Assembly: GCA_965223305.1 (NCBI GenBank)
Contig: CBDCWT010000086.1
Coordinates: 1 to 64,000, forward strand
DNA from: CBDCWT01 sp965223305
Lineage (GTDB): Bacteria > Planctomycetota > Planctomycetia > Pirellulales > Pirellulaceae
Length of the DNA: 64,000 bases
Direction of reading: 5' to 3'
In this document: one piece after another, positions 36,568 through 45,243 of the stretch
How the letters are laid out: every line of letters starts with the position of its first letter
Numbering within the stretch: the first letter of the stretch is position 1
Made by a program: the position numbers and the translations under genes
The notes under the pieces: model-generated
Databases searched by the model: none
What the model was told of the DNA's origin: nothing
What the model saw: only the letters and a program-made list of their open reading frames with translations

Positions 36568-37233
36568 ATGCCGGAAGTTTCGGATCTTAAAGAAGTAACG
36601 ATCTACACGGACGGAGCTGCGGTTCCAAATCCAGGGAAAGGCGGCTACGGTGTTGTTCTTCGGTTTGGAAATCGCTCCAAGGAGCTCTCCGGTGGCTCTG
36701 CGCTAACCACAAACAACCGGATGGAACTAATGGCGGTCTGCGCTGGGCTGGAAGCGTTGAAGGAGCGCTGTCGGGTCAAGCTTCACTGCGACTCACGGTA
36801 CATCGTTGATGCGGTGAAAAACGGATCAGCTTTCAGGTGGCGGGAGAGTGGCTGGGCGATGAACGCTTCAAAGACCAAGTTCGCAAAGAACGTGGATCTC
36901 TGGGAGCGGCTGCTTGCGGCCTACGAGAGATACGAGAGACACGATGGCGAGATGATCTGGGTGAAAGGCCACGCCGGCATTCAAGACAATGAGCGGTGTG
37001 ATGAGCTTGCGACGGCAGCATCGAACCAGCTGAATGCTCCGGCTGATCCGGGATACAACCCTGAGCCGAAAGACGTCTCGACTGCTGCGCTCTTGAGCCA
37101 GCCGCTCCCACCCAACCAAAGACCAAGATCACAGAACCTGGCCAGCCCTGTCGGAAGTGCCAGACACCCGTCATCAAACGAACCCCGAAAAAGACAACGG
37201 TAAAGCCAAATCAGACCTACTATTTTGACACTC
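36568..37233 (+). CDS. rnhA: Ribonuclease HI with zinc-ribbon tail, truncated at IS21 remnant
   Basis: Classical RNase HI: VTIYTDGAAVPNPGKGGYGV (D), NNRMELMAVCAGLEAL (E), LHCDSRYIVDAV (D), GWAMNASKTKFAKNVDLWER and VKGHAGIQDNERCDELATAA (H, D). It cleaves RNA in RNA-DNA hybrids. After about residue 175 a one-base shift near 37100 leads into EPGQPCRKCQTPVIKRTPKK and NQTYYFD, the start of the C-terminal zinc ribbon typical of planctomycete RNase H. That ribbon is cut at about 37233, where IS21 DNA begins. The unshifted frame runs to 37203 (211 residues). The catalytic domain is complete. Confidence 0.8.
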
Positions 37234-37234
37234 C

Positions 37235-37516
37235 TCACTCATCCCAAGAGTACCCTTCTGGCCCTTTACGGATCTTTTCAAGGATGCGAACCGCCGACAA
37301 CTCTGGATATTTGGCGATGATCGCATCGACTTGGGGCTTGTACCGATCGAGCAGGCTGCCACGCTCCGGTGCCCGAGCCTCATCGGGAGGGTTTTCCATT
37401 GCCAGCGCTTTCTTGACCGTCTTCTGGCAACATCGCAGGCGTCGCGCGATGGCTCGCTGCGACAATCCTTCGATCTGTGACAGACGACGGATCTCCGCCC
37501 ATTGCGACACTTTCAC
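37235..37516 (-). pseudogene. istA: IS21 transposase IstA, N-terminal fragment
   Basis: 92 residues: helix-turn-helix start MKVSQWAEIRRLSQIEGLSQ, RAIARRLRCCQKTVKKAL, then YPELSAVRILEKIRKGPEGY, which is where the full-length protein (about 500 residues) continues into its HTH-to-DDE linker. Truncated after EGYSWDE. No catalytic domain remains, so it cannot transpose. Confidence 0.8.
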
Positions 37517-37526
37517 GTCGACACTC

Positions 37527-37898
37527 CTAGTCCGAATCTGGAGGGGGCAGGAGGGCTCTCAGGGCATGTAGATCTTTCTGTTGAAGGCGACCAACCGGCA
37601 GAGAGAGCACTTGAGTCAACGGTGGCTGATGGGCCACCAGGTCATGTGTCAACAGATCTTCGCGCGCCGCCACCACGTGCTCTTCGCGCATCCGCAGACG
37701 AACCGCGATCGAGCTGTCGCTGTAGTACGACAGGCCGTCTTTGTCGCTGACCGCACTCAGGAAGAAGTACAACACGATGGCGTCGCCGGTGAGCTTGGAA
37801 GCGAACTCCCGCAAGAAGCGACGGTCAATCCATGAGAAACCCTCACGAGGAGGGCGGCGGACGCGATTTCGGATCAGGATGCGTTTCTCGATCATCAC
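37527..37898 (-). CDS. IS21-associated helix-turn-helix-like protein
   Basis: A 123-residue protein MMIEKRILIRNRVRRPPREG, FSWIDRRFLREFASKLTGDA, IVLYFFLSAVSDKDGLSYYS, DSSIAVRLRMREEHVVAARE. The second half looks like a winged or plain helix-turn-helix similar to replication-initiator/GntR-like N-termini. It lies 10 bases before istA and overlaps the preceding gene by 56 bases, so all three form one operon of the element. I recall proteins of this type beside IS21 genes in planctomycetes, but that is memory, not a search. Possible transposition regulator. Confidence 0.6.
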   Translation of the reverse strand: MMIEKRILIRNRVRRPPREGFSWIDRRFLREFASKLTGDAIVLYFFLSAVSDKDGLSYYSDSSIAVRLRMREEHVVAAREDLLTHDLVAHQPPLTQVLSLPVGRLQQKDLHALRALLPPPDSD

Positions 37899-38856
37899 CG
37901 GTTACCTGCTGACTGTCGCGACAAGGTAGCCGGGACTCCGCCGCATCGCGAGAAAGAAGGACCGTCTCGTCACAGCCGAGGGCCAAGTTGCGGCGAGGGT
38001 TAGCCGCCTGGTCTTGTGACACGGCACACTTAACGCGCCGTGCTTCATACTCCAGGTGACGTTTGAATCGACCAGCCAGAGTCTTGCGAGACAACCACTT
38101 CCGTTCACGGTCCCGGACGCGGGCTACGTCCCGCCGGCACTCCGCACCGCAGTAGCGGGCTTGATCGTTCGAGCAAGGTCGCAGCGTTTCGTAGCAGCCG
38201 ACTCGGTCGCAAAAAGGCGCGGAACTTCTTTCTTTGCGTGACCACGCGCCGGCGGCGGGCCGGAGGTCACCTCCAGCAGATCGGTCGGCAGTGGAGGAAC
38301 CACCGCCTTGCTGGCCCTCACGCTGGCGGGCTCGGCGTTCCCGCTCCGCGGCGGCTCGCTGTTGGCGAACTTCCAGCCGCCTACGTCGCCGCTGCTGGCG
38401 TTTGGCGGCCTGCCACCGACGGACTTCCTTCAGGCATTCGGAGTCCTGGCAGTAACGCTGCCTCCAATGCTGCGGCTGGTAGCGGCGTCCACAGCCCTTT
38501 CGCAGGCAGATGCGCGGGCCAAGCCGACTCGCCGAACGACGTGCTGATGGACTATTCTGGAGTTGTCCCAAGGGAGGTAGTTGCTCCCGATGGGGCCGCC
38601 CCACTCCGAGGCAGCGCGCGGAAGGAAACGGAGAAGGACACGAGACAGATAAATCTGTCCCTTCGAATAAATCTGTCCCTTCGAAGAAGAACGGAAGTAG
38701 ACGGCCTGGAAGGAAATTCAGGCAAGTAAACGCGCGGGTCTTCGACCCGCTGTTAGCGCAGGCAACGAACGCGCTGGTCCCACCGGGACGTGGACTCATG
38801 AGATTTGATACCCCATTTGCCCTGTTGTACTGGGGACAAGTCCGCTCGGTGCACAT
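37843..38856 (-). CDS. IS21-associated protein with two Cys clusters
   Basis: Up to 337 residues; start uncertain, as the first 90 or so residues overlap tandem repeats and look noncoding. Core: RICLRKGCGRRYQPQHWRQR, YCQDSECLKEVRRWQAAKRQ (cluster 1), a long basic helix (QQRRRRRLEVRQQRAAAERE), then FCDRVGCYETLRPCSNDQAR, YCGAECRRDVARVRDRERKW (cluster 2). The two clusters share the pattern C-x4-C..YC-x4-C and resemble each other, so they are probably duplicated zinc fingers. Likely nucleic-acid binding. First gene of the IS21 operon. Confidence 0.55.
   Translation of the reverse strand: MCTERTCPQYNRANGVSNLMSPRPGGTSAFVACANSGSKTRAFTCLNFLPGRLLPFFFEGTDLFEGTDLSVSCPSPFPSARCLGVGRPHREQLPPLGQLQNSPSARRSASRLGPRICLRKGCGRRYQPQHWRQRYCQDSECLKEVRRWQAAKRQQRRRRRLEVRQQRAAAERERRARQREGQQGGGSSTADRSAGGDLRPAAGAWSRKERSSAPFCDRVGCYETLRPCSNDQARYCGAECRRDVARVRDRERKWLSRKTLAGRFKRHLEYEARRVKCAVSQDQAANPRRNLALGCDETVLLSRDAAESRLPCRDSQQVTGDDRETHPDPKSRPPPSS
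38649..38684. repeat. Tandem duplication of ATAAATCTGTCCCTTCGA
   Basis: Two exact, adjacent 18-bp copies (38649-38666 and 38667-38684) near the 5' end of the Cys-cluster gene of the IS21 remnant. Could be transposase or regulator sites, since IS21 elements often have repeated terminal binding sites. Confidence 0.7.
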
Positions 38857-38881
38857 GTAACGTCAAAGCGCAAGCTTCTGT

Positions 38882-40027
38882 CTATGCAACTTGCTGGTAG
38901 TTCAGCAGTGGCTTCTCACGGTTGATGAAGTTCTGCAGCCAGGAACGGCGCGTGTCCTGATTGCCTTCGGTTGCTGGTGCGACCTTCAAGATGAACGTAT
39001 CTTCCTCCATCGCACGAAGCCACTCTGGCAACCCGCGATCCAAGTGTCGTTCAACTCGCTTCCGAAGACTCCGCGTCTCCCCTGCAAAAATTGGGCGAGT
39101 GGAATCAAAGAACGCGTACGTTCCCGGTATGGTGTCCACGTCGTCGAGATTGAGCCTCTTCAGTGGTCCGACCGAGGTTAACGTGTACTCTGGCGCGTCA
39201 TCATCCAGAGGCTTCAAACGATGCGTTTTTCGCAAGTTCAATGCTGCACATCGCAACTTGATCTCTGAGATTCCTGACACAAGCTCCCTCGCCAAGCTAT
39301 CAAAGTGCTCCCGCAGTTTCGGATCGCAGAGAATGCGATCCAGAGTGGTGTTCTCGGTTCGTTGAAGAACGCGAACAGCGATCTCTGATGCGTACGCATA
39401 GTCATCGTAGTCATTGAAAGTAAGCCGTTGCGTTGTGGGCGGCATAACGATGCCGTGGCGAGCCTTTGACTTCGTGTCCATCTTTCGGATGCGCATAAGG
39501 ACATGATTGAGCTCTCTCTCGGCATTCTGTAGCCCTCGCGATCGGCACGCCTCAATGAAACGAGCGTTGTACTCGGGTTGCACGATAACGGCGTCAGCCG
39601 CGAAGCCCTCGTGAATCTCTGCAAATGCTTCCACTACAAGCAAGTTAGAGATGTCTCCGGTTTCCAAGGGCATCGCCAACTTAGTATTGGCGAGTTGATT
39701 GAGGCTTACACCTTGCTGCTTGGCCTCAATCTCAAGGCTGCGATGCAGCGACTTCGCCACGCGTACAACGAACTTGCCGCTCTTCTCGGGAGTAGCGCCG
39801 CCAGCCGTACCAAACTTCTTGATAAGCTCCTCAAGAATCTTGTTGATTTCTTCGTACTGCTTTGAATCGTAGAACGCTTGGCGCTCCATCTCCGCAGGGA
39901 ACGTCGACGCGATGCGGCCATTTACTGGATCAAAGAGCGCATTGGAGAAATCAGCCCACGTCTTCACGCAAGACTTCAGCTCTTTCGCGTATTTCAGAAC
40001 CTGATTGGCTTTCGCTTCAATGGACAT
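38882..40027 (-). CDS. GIY-YIG-like nuclease with HicB-like segment
   Basis: A 381-residue cytosolic protein. Residues 1-75 are helical; 84-117 (KFVVRVAKSLHRSLEIEAKQ, QGVSLNQLANTKLA) match the HicB/ribbon-helix-helix DNA-binding signature; 140-290 are unassigned; 300-376 form a GIY-YIG-like domain: GTYAFFDSTRPIFAGETRSL, RKRVERHLDRGLPEW, ending NFINREKPLLNY. The second motif reads FAG rather than YIG, and the usual catalytic Glu in the C-terminal helix is not obvious (WLQNFI), so nuclease activity is uncertain. It is 9 bases downstream of the 106-aa gene and divergent from a DNA methyltransferase, suggesting a restriction-like role. Confidence 0.6.
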   Translation of the reverse strand: MSIEAKANQVLKYAKELKSCVKTWADFSNALFDPVNGRIASTFPAEMERQAFYDSKQYEEINKILEELIKKFGTAGGATPEKSGKFVVRVAKSLHRSLEIEAKQQGVSLNQLANTKLAMPLETGDISNLLVVEAFAEIHEGFAADAVIVQPEYNARFIEACRSRGLQNAERELNHVLMRIRKMDTKSKARHGIVMPPTTQRLTFNDYDDYAYASEIAVRVLQRTENTTLDRILCDPKLREHFDSLARELVSGISEIKLRCAALNLRKTHRLKPLDDDAPEYTLTSVGPLKRLNLDDVDTIPGTYAFFDSTRPIFAGETRSLRKRVERHLDRGLPEWLRAMEEDTFILKVAPATEGNQDTRRSWLQNFINREKPLLNYQQVA

Positions 40028-40036
40028 AGCAACACC

Positions 40037-40357
40037 TCATTGAGCCCCTTCGCCATCGTCGATGGTCAAAATATTGACCGACGGTGGACCCACCTCGAAA
40101 TACATCGCTTTTTGGCCAAGTTCCTTTCCGATTGAGTAGACAACGGCCTCCAGTTCCTTGACCCGCTCCTCGGGTATCGCGACCTCCACGCGGATCGACT
40201 CTTCCTTTTGTCCAAACCAAGACCCTTCTACTCCGATCACGCTGTAGCCACCGAATTGGCGATCCAATGACTGCAGGATCTTGACCACCTTCGCTGGCTC
40301 GACCGATCGACCGTCGTTGTATGACGTCGGTATCAAAAGGCGACATGGACAAAGCAT
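40037..40357 (-). CDS. Hypothetical protein in the methyltransferase/GIY-YIG module
   Basis: A 106-residue protein from ATG 40357: MLCPCRLLIPTSYNDGRSVE, PAKVVKILQSLDRQFGGYSV, IGVEGSWFGQKEESIRVEVA, IPEERVKELEAVVYSIGKEL, GQKAMYFEVGPPSVNIL. Alternating strands and two helices suggest a ferredoxin-like alpha/beta fold. No motif recognised. It is tightly linked (9 bases) to the GIY-YIG-like gene and shares a divergent promoter region with the methyltransferase. Could be a regulator or a subunit of the effector. Confidence 0.6.
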   Translation of the reverse strand: MLCPCRLLIPTSYNDGRSVEPAKVVKILQSLDRQFGGYSVIGVEGSWFGQKEESIRVEVAIPEERVKELEAVVYSIGKELGQKAMYFEVGPPSVNILTIDDGEGAQ

Positions 40358-40520
40358 AACGCCATTAATAGTACCATATATGGTATCACCATCAAGCACA
40401 ATCGGGCGACCGTCAGCGCAACCTATTGCGTTGCAGTAATTTATGATGTTGACCGGCGTGGTGGACAGTCTTAGAATGGGCTCGAAAGGCGCGTTTTCAA
40501 GGGCGAAAGGCAGGTGGAAA

Positions 40521-41363
40521 GTGTCGATCGAGCAGGTTGTTGGTGGCCAGCAGACGTGGCACATTGCCACCGGCGATTGCGTCAATTTGATGCGGCAGAT
40601 GCCTTACCAGTCCGTTGATTTCGTCTTTGGCTCACCCCCATATGCTGAGAAGGGAGAGCGTTACATCGGGGGTGCAAAAAAGTGGTCGACCGACGACTGG
40701 GTCGATTGGATGCTCGTAGTGACCACCGAAGCAGTACGCGTGTCCAGAGGTTACGTCATGTGGGTGGCAAACGGTGCGGTTCGACAAGGCGTCTACCTGC
40801 CGGCATGCGAGGGTCTAGTGTGGAAAGCTCATCAAGCTGGGCTGATCTGCGAACGTCCGTGCATCTGGCATAAGAACGCACCGCCGAATCGGAAGGACTG
40901 GTTTGGAAATGACTGGGAGTTTGTGCTTGCCTTCAAACACGCAACAAGCGGTCTCTACTTCGATTGGGAGGCAGTGGCGGAACCACCCAAGTATCAGGCC
41001 GGTGGTCGCTTCCGTCAGCGTACGTCAAACGGAACTCGACGACTCGGCAATGAGTACCCCAAGAACAAGCTTGCTCGACCTCGCGACGTCGTGCGTGCGA
41101 CCGTAGGTGGTGGACATCTTGGGTCCCCTCTGGCACACGAGAACGAAGCACCGTTTCCAGAGGCACTGGCCAACTATTTCGTCCGTTGCTGCTGTCCTTC
41201 TGGCGGTGTGGTGCTCGATCCTTTCAGTGGTAGCGGGACGACCGGCGCAGTGTCTTTGCGGAGTGGACGGCGTTACATCGGATTTGATTTCCGAGAGTCC
41301 CAAGCCGATTTGACGAAACGGCGTCTGGCCGAGTACCACCAGTCAATTCCGCTAACTGGTTGA
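40521..41363 (+). CDS. N6-adenine/N4-cytosine DNA methyltransferase (beta type)
   Basis: About 280 residues from GTG 40521 (AGGTGG ribosome site; ATG 40443 is an in-frame alternative giving 306). Catalytic motif IV GSPPYAEKGERY precedes the target-recognition region, and the SAM-binding motif I DPFSGSGTTGAVSLRSGRRY is C-terminal: the beta-class order of Type II amino-methyltransferases. WHKNAPPNRKDWFGNDWEFV lies between. It modifies the exocyclic amino group of A or C in an unknown site. Divergent from the 106-aa and GIY-YIG-like genes, which could supply the matching nuclease; otherwise it is an orphan. Confidence 0.85.
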   Translation: MSIEQVVGGQQTWHIATGDCVNLMRQMPYQSVDFVFGSPPYAEKGERYIGGAKKWSTDDWVDWMLVVTTEAVRVSRGYVMWVANGAVRQGVYLPACEGLVWKAHQAGLICERPCIWHKNAPPNRKDWFGNDWEFVLAFKHATSGLYFDWEAVAEPPKYQAGGRFRQRTSNGTRRLGNEYPKNKLARPRDVVRATVGGGHLGSPLAHENEAPFPEALANYFVRCCCPSGGVVLDPFSGSGTTGAVSLRSGRRYIGFDFRESQADLTKRRLAEYHQSIPLTG

Positions 41364-41423
41364 CCGTGAACTCCCGACGAAGACGCTCGTCGTTCTCAAA
41401 TGGTATAAGGAGAGCCTCGACGG

Positions 41424-41507
41424 ATGAAAGAAGGGCTGGAACCGCTGATGGAGCAGCTTGAGGAGCCGCAGGATAGCGATCCGTGGCTTGGCCCGGAAGC
41501 CGATTAA
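41424..41507 (+). CDS. Possible 27-residue peptide
   Basis: MKEGLEPLMEQLEEPQDSDP, then WLGPEAD, with GGAG 12 bases before the ATG. Short, acidic and helical. It may be a tiny gene or a fragment of one; there is no other support. The 41364-41661 gap otherwise shows no gene. Confidence 0.25.
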   Translation: MKEGLEPLMEQLEEPQDSDPWLGPEAD

Positions 41508-41661
41508 CCTTGCCCACTTCTTCACCACACTCACGGTCTTCGTCGTCGATGTGCATCTGCACAAACCACCACTCATGGGCCGAGCCGCTCATCCAGTTGG
41601 TTGCTCGATAGGCGAAGCGCTGATTCAGTACCGAAGAGAAGTGTTGTCGACGTAAGTCAGT

Positions 41662-41733
<72 letters not shown>

Positions 41734-41834
41734 TAAGTTGTTTCACAGAAGCCTTTTGTTGACCGATTGCCTGCAGTTCGTAGAATACATGTACAACCAT
41801 TCCTACAACCGAGACCAAGTCCAACAACGCTTCC

Positions 41835-42998
41835 GTGCCAAAGACTACCAGAAATACCGCGTCCCGAAAATCGGGTGCCGCTGGGCAAAAACCAAAGAAA
41901 CCGCACCCTAACTTTCCGCTCACGCCGCATGCGACTGGCCGCTGGTGCAAGAAGATAAAGGGACGGATCTACTACTTTGGCACCTGGTCTGATCCCGACG
42001 GCGCACTCGATGAGTGGCTGGCGGTCAAGGACGACCTGCTGGCAGGCCGACAACCAGATTACAACCGCGACGGCCTCACGGTTCGTGACCTCTGTAACCA
42101 CTTCCTTACGGATCGCAAGCACCGGCTGGAGACGGGCGATATCGTCTACCGCACGTTTGAGGCCTACCACCAGAGCTGCGAGCGGATCATCGCTGCTTTT
42201 GGCGCTACGCGGATGGTCTCCGGAATAACGCCACGGGATTTCATGCAGCTGCGCACCAAGATTGCCAAGCAGTGGGGGCCAGTTGGGCTTGGCAACGAAG
42301 TCAACCGCATTCGCATCATCTTCAACTTTGCCTACAAGGCTGGGCTGACCGAGAAGCCGGTTCAATTCGGGCCCACGTTCAAGCGGCCTAGCCGCAAGGT
42401 GCTGAGGCGAGCCCGGGCGGAGAAGGGTCAGCGGATGCTCGAGGCCGGGCAAATCCTGAGGCTCCTTGAGGCTGCTTCCGTGCAGCTTCGGGCCATGATC
42501 CTTCTAGGTGTCAACTGCGGGTTTGGCAACGCGGATTGCGCGACACTCCAACGGGCAGCCGTCGATCTTGGTTCTGGCTGGGTTGATCATCCGCGGCCCA
42601 AGACGGGCATCGACCGCAGGTGTCCTCTTTGGGCTGAAACAGTAGAAGCGCTGACAGAAGTCGCAGAGCACCCGCAGACCGCGAAAGCTCAGGAACATGA
42701 CCGACTCGTGTTTATTACCAGTGCGGGCAACCCTTGGGGCAGCGAGAAGGCGGACAGCCCGATTACGAAGGAATTCCGGAAATTGCTGGACAAGTTCGAC
42801 ATGCACCGACCCGGCATCGGCTTCTACACGCTGCGTCACGTTTTTGAGACGATCGCTGGGGAGTCCAAAGACCAAGTTGCGGTGGACTTTCTCATGGGAC
42901 ATGCCAGTGATGATATGTCAAGCGTGTACCGGGAACGAATCAGCAACGAACGCCTAGCCGCTGTCGTCGAGCACGTTCACACTTGGCTCTTCGCTTGA
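41835..42998 (+). CDS. Tyrosine recombinase/integrase (planctomycete type)
   Basis: A 387-residue protein with a basic N-terminus, a SAM-like core-binding region (LTVRDLCNHFLTDRKHRLET, GATRMVSGITPRDFMQLRTK) and a C-terminal catalytic domain: GVNCGFGNADCATL (normally the first Arg), FYTLRHVFETIAGESKDQVA (box II) and FLMGHASDDMSSVYRE (His and the nucleophilic Tyr). The first catalytic Arg position appears as Asn (GFGNADC), which I recall as common in planctomycete members. Start GTG 41835. It lies beside tRNA-Lys and convergent with an excisionase-like gene, so it probably mobilises a genomic island. Confidence 0.85.
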   Translation: MPKTTRNTASRKSGAAGQKPKKPHPNFPLTPHATGRWCKKIKGRIYYFGTWSDPDGALDEWLAVKDDLLAGRQPDYNRDGLTVRDLCNHFLTDRKHRLETGDIVYRTFEAYHQSCERIIAAFGATRMVSGITPRDFMQLRTKIAKQWGPVGLGNEVNRIRIIFNFAYKAGLTEKPVQFGPTFKRPSRKVLRRARAEKGQRMLEAGQILRLLEAASVQLRAMILLGVNCGFGNADCATLQRAAVDLGSGWVDHPRPKTGIDRRCPLWAETVEALTEVAEHPQTAKAQEHDRLVFITSAGNPWGSEKADSPITKEFRKLLDKFDMHRPGIGFYTLRHVFETIAGESKDQVAVDFLMGHASDDMSSVYRERISNERLAAVVEHVHTWLFA

Positions 42999-43020
42999 TC
43001 GAATCGTTGTGTCGATCTTC

Positions 43021-43281
43021 TTAAAAGAACTCGATTACGCCCTGTTTCTGCCGGGGCTTGCGGCGGGGTGTGGTGGCTGTCTGTGCTACCACCTGACGCC
43101 GATCCTCGAACGCTGCCAACGCTTTGACGTCGACGAGATAACGTGGACGGCCGGTACGACTTGTGGCAGCGTTGATGGCTGTCAATTCACCCGTTCGAAT
43201 CCACGTGAGCACCTTCTCAACACTGACGCCCCACATCCGTGCGATCTCTGGCGGGGTGAGTTTTGAGCGTTGGATACTCAT
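43021..43281 (-). CDS. Excisionase-like helix-turn-helix protein
   Basis: An 86-residue protein from ATG 43281: SKLTPPEIARMWGVSVEKVL, TWIRTGELTAINAATSRTGR, PRYLVDVKALAAFEDRRQ. This is the MerR-like excisionase/HTH_17 fold (helix-turn-helix, then a wing with PRY). It should bind near att sites or regulate the integrase. It is convergent with the integrase gene, 22 bases away. Confidence 0.8.
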   Translation of the reverse strand: MSIQRSKLTPPEIARMWGVSVEKVLTWIRTGELTAINAATSRTGRPRYLVDVKALAAFEDRRQVVAQTATTPRRKPRQKQGVIEFF

Positions 43282-43558
43282 TGCGCACCAGTCTTGAGTT
43301 AAGGCACACGGCGCATCCAAGCTCTTTGTTCATCTGCTCTATTCCATGCAGCACGCCTGTACTCAACTAGGCACGAATCACGTCGCTAATTTGCGCAGTC
43401 GTCCCATCGCACCCGAGTTTTTCTCCTACGCTCCCCACGCACGATGTCCAGCGTTTTGCCGTCCTGGCGTAGCCCATGAGAAACGGCAAAGCGGCTTGAG
43501 CCCGCGCGAGTAGATTCGCTCCTCGCTGCGGCGGAGCCGAAACAGGAGTATGCAGACT

Positions 43559-44029
43559 ATGAACACAAAGGGACGACTCACATCAGCTGGAAACTTCAAC
43601 TTGGCTTGCGAGCAGGTAGCAATGCCCAATTGCGCGCTTGGTGAGTTTAGCTTTCAAACGATGCTAGACAACGGAGTGCTAGTTAACGTAACGGCTTGGG
43701 CCACTCGCGAGATGGGGTTTCCGCGAGGCAAGATCCGTCTTGTCGTCTCGGTCACGGCCAAGTTGTGGAGGGTACTACATCGGATTCCAAAGGCGCTCAC
43801 TTTTTTTCAAACCATGCGTGGCCGAGGACACGACACGTTGTGGTTGGCTGCCTGGGCGTTGATGAGAGCGCAGCAACACTTCGGACAGAACTGGGCAGCG
43901 TTTGCCGTGCCCTTGCCAACTGGTGAGATGGAGGAAGATGCGAAGGTGCTGCGCGTTGAGTACGTAGCCGCAGCAGACGGTGGCCCTCTTGTCGTCATCG
44001 GTCTGACTGACGAATTCCCACTACCTTAG
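43559..44029 (+). CDS. Hypothetical protein
   Basis: A 156-residue protein (ATG 43559, MNTKGRLTSAGNFNLACEQV). Central segments IRLVVSVTAKLWRVLHRIPK and GRGHDTLWLAAWALMRAQQH suggest mixed alpha/beta; the C-terminus is VEYVAAADGGPLVVIGLTDE. No signal peptide or known motif. A strong terminator directly overlaps its stop. The next gene is convergent. Confidence 0.55.
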   Translation: MNTKGRLTSAGNFNLACEQVAMPNCALGEFSFQTMLDNGVLVNVTAWATREMGFPRGKIRLVVSVTAKLWRVLHRIPKALTFFQTMRGRGHDTLWLAAWALMRAQQHFGQNWAAFAVPLPTGEMEEDAKVLRVEYVAAADGGPLVVIGLTDEFPLP

Positions 44030-44058
44030 GACCACCCGGTACCGTTCCGGGTGGTCCT
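44028..44058. terminator. Bidirectional rho-independent terminator
   Basis: A perfect 12-bp stem AGGACCACCCGG / CCGGGTGGTCCT with loop TACCGTT, followed by CCTTC. It lies between convergent genes ending at 44029 and 44076. Confidence 0.8.
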
Positions 44059-44075
44059 CCTTCATTGAGAAAGGG

Positions 44076-45011
44076 TTACTCCGAGTCGTGAGCAAAGTAG
44101 ATGCCGATTGGCCATAGCAACGGACACGTAACAAGGACAATGGCCGCCACAATTGCACAAAGCCGGATTGTTGTGTTGACGCCTGCTCGCAACAAGAACG
44201 AGTCGCTCTCCCATCGTTGGCGTGCCGCGAGGAATCGATCTCTAAGCCTCGGGCGCTTGCAAGTCGACCAACGGTACCAGCGCCGCCCAGTCGGGTGGGC
44301 ACATGTCGAGCGGTAGCTAAAGCGATAGGTCCGTCCGCGCCAGCAATCGCAAATCGTGAGCATCTTACCACGCCCCGGATTGCGCTGGATGGTGGTGACC
44401 GGTGCGTCTAGTCCACTTGTCTTGGATCTGTCCGGGCAGTCTGGCCAATCGGAGTACTCAATTCCTTGAGTCCTGCCAAAAACCTGATCCCCGTAGCTGA
44501 AAGTACCATCGGCAAAGAACGTGACTCCATCGAGCCCTCCCACCGTGAATTCGGAGCGCTTTTTGGGATCGAAGAGTAAAGTGGCAATCAGGCAGCCAGT
44601 GTCGTCGGAACTTGTGCTATGAAAACTCGGCGGCTTGATGCCTTGCTGCGGTGCTTCTGCACTGGCATCTGAAGGGCGTTCTTCTTCTCTTGTTCGCTCG
44701 CGTGGCCGACTCATTCTCGCTGTGTACAGCCAAATCCTTTGCTTCGAGTCGAATTTGAAGCCGTAAGCCAACCCAGCTGCGTTCTTCAGTGTAAGCATGG
44801 CTCCGACGCCAGGAGCTTTGCGAAGTGACCATTCTCCAACAGTCAAAGAGAGAATCGGTTGCTTTTGGTCCCGTGGGATCCCCTCCTGCGTTAGCAGAAT
44901 CCTGCCGTCAGCAATCAAGTCAAGCCATGTGACCGGAATAACTCCCGGTGTTACCGGGAGCCATTTGCTGGCCAGGTCCTTCCTTCGTACCCTTGCGATT
45001 GTGCCGGTCAT
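44076..45011 (-). CDS. Hypothetical protein with C-terminal membrane helix
   Basis: A 311-residue protein starting MTGTIARVRRKDLASKWLPV. The N-terminal half is beta-rich (DGRILLTQEGIPRDQ, WSLRKAPGVGAMLTLKNAAG), the middle is charged and low in complexity (RPRERTREEERPSDASAEAP), and a hydrophobic helix near the C-terminus (CAIVAAIVLVTCPLLWPIGI) suggests tail anchoring. No recognised family. The central region from about residue 200 has a Cys/Arg-rich composition that could reflect a frameshift. Confidence 0.5.
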   Translation of the reverse strand: MTGTIARVRRKDLASKWLPVTPGVIPVTWLDLIADGRILLTQEGIPRDQKQPILSLTVGEWSLRKAPGVGAMLTLKNAAGLAYGFKFDSKQRIWLYTARMSRPRERTREEERPSDASAEAPQQGIKPPSFHSTSSDDTGCLIATLLFDPKKRSEFTVGGLDGVTFFADGTFSYGDQVFGRTQGIEYSDWPDCPDRSKTSGLDAPVTTIQRNPGRGKMLTICDCWRGRTYRFSYRSTCAHPTGRRWYRWSTCKRPRLRDRFLAARQRWESDSFLLRAGVNTTIRLCAIVAAIVLVTCPLLWPIGIYFAHDSE

Positions 45012-45243
45012 GTTTGGTCACTCCTCATTTGCCGTGGATGGTTTCTATCACATTGCCCTCGGCTACAAGGGCACGGTTTGGGAATCTGTGTTTTGCACGT
45101 TGCCAAACAAATCCTCGATAACGGCAAGCTGCCTGGCAAATCTGAGAAAATCGCTGACGCGTGCAAAAAGTTGTCGCGTAATCCGTGCCTGGGTTGATGG
45201 CGGAGCTGGCCACGGTCATCACCGCGATTGGTAATTCAACGCA

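Larger units (their letters stand above)
37235..38860 (-). mobile_element. IS21-family remnant, left part with accessory genes
   Basis: Reading on the minus strand: a Cys-rich protein gene, a DNA-binding-like gene and the first 92 codons of istA, which ends abruptly at the break with RNase H. The missing istA centre is nowhere in the window; an istA C-terminus with istB lies at 45.7-46.8 kb in the opposite orientation. Confidence 0.6.
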
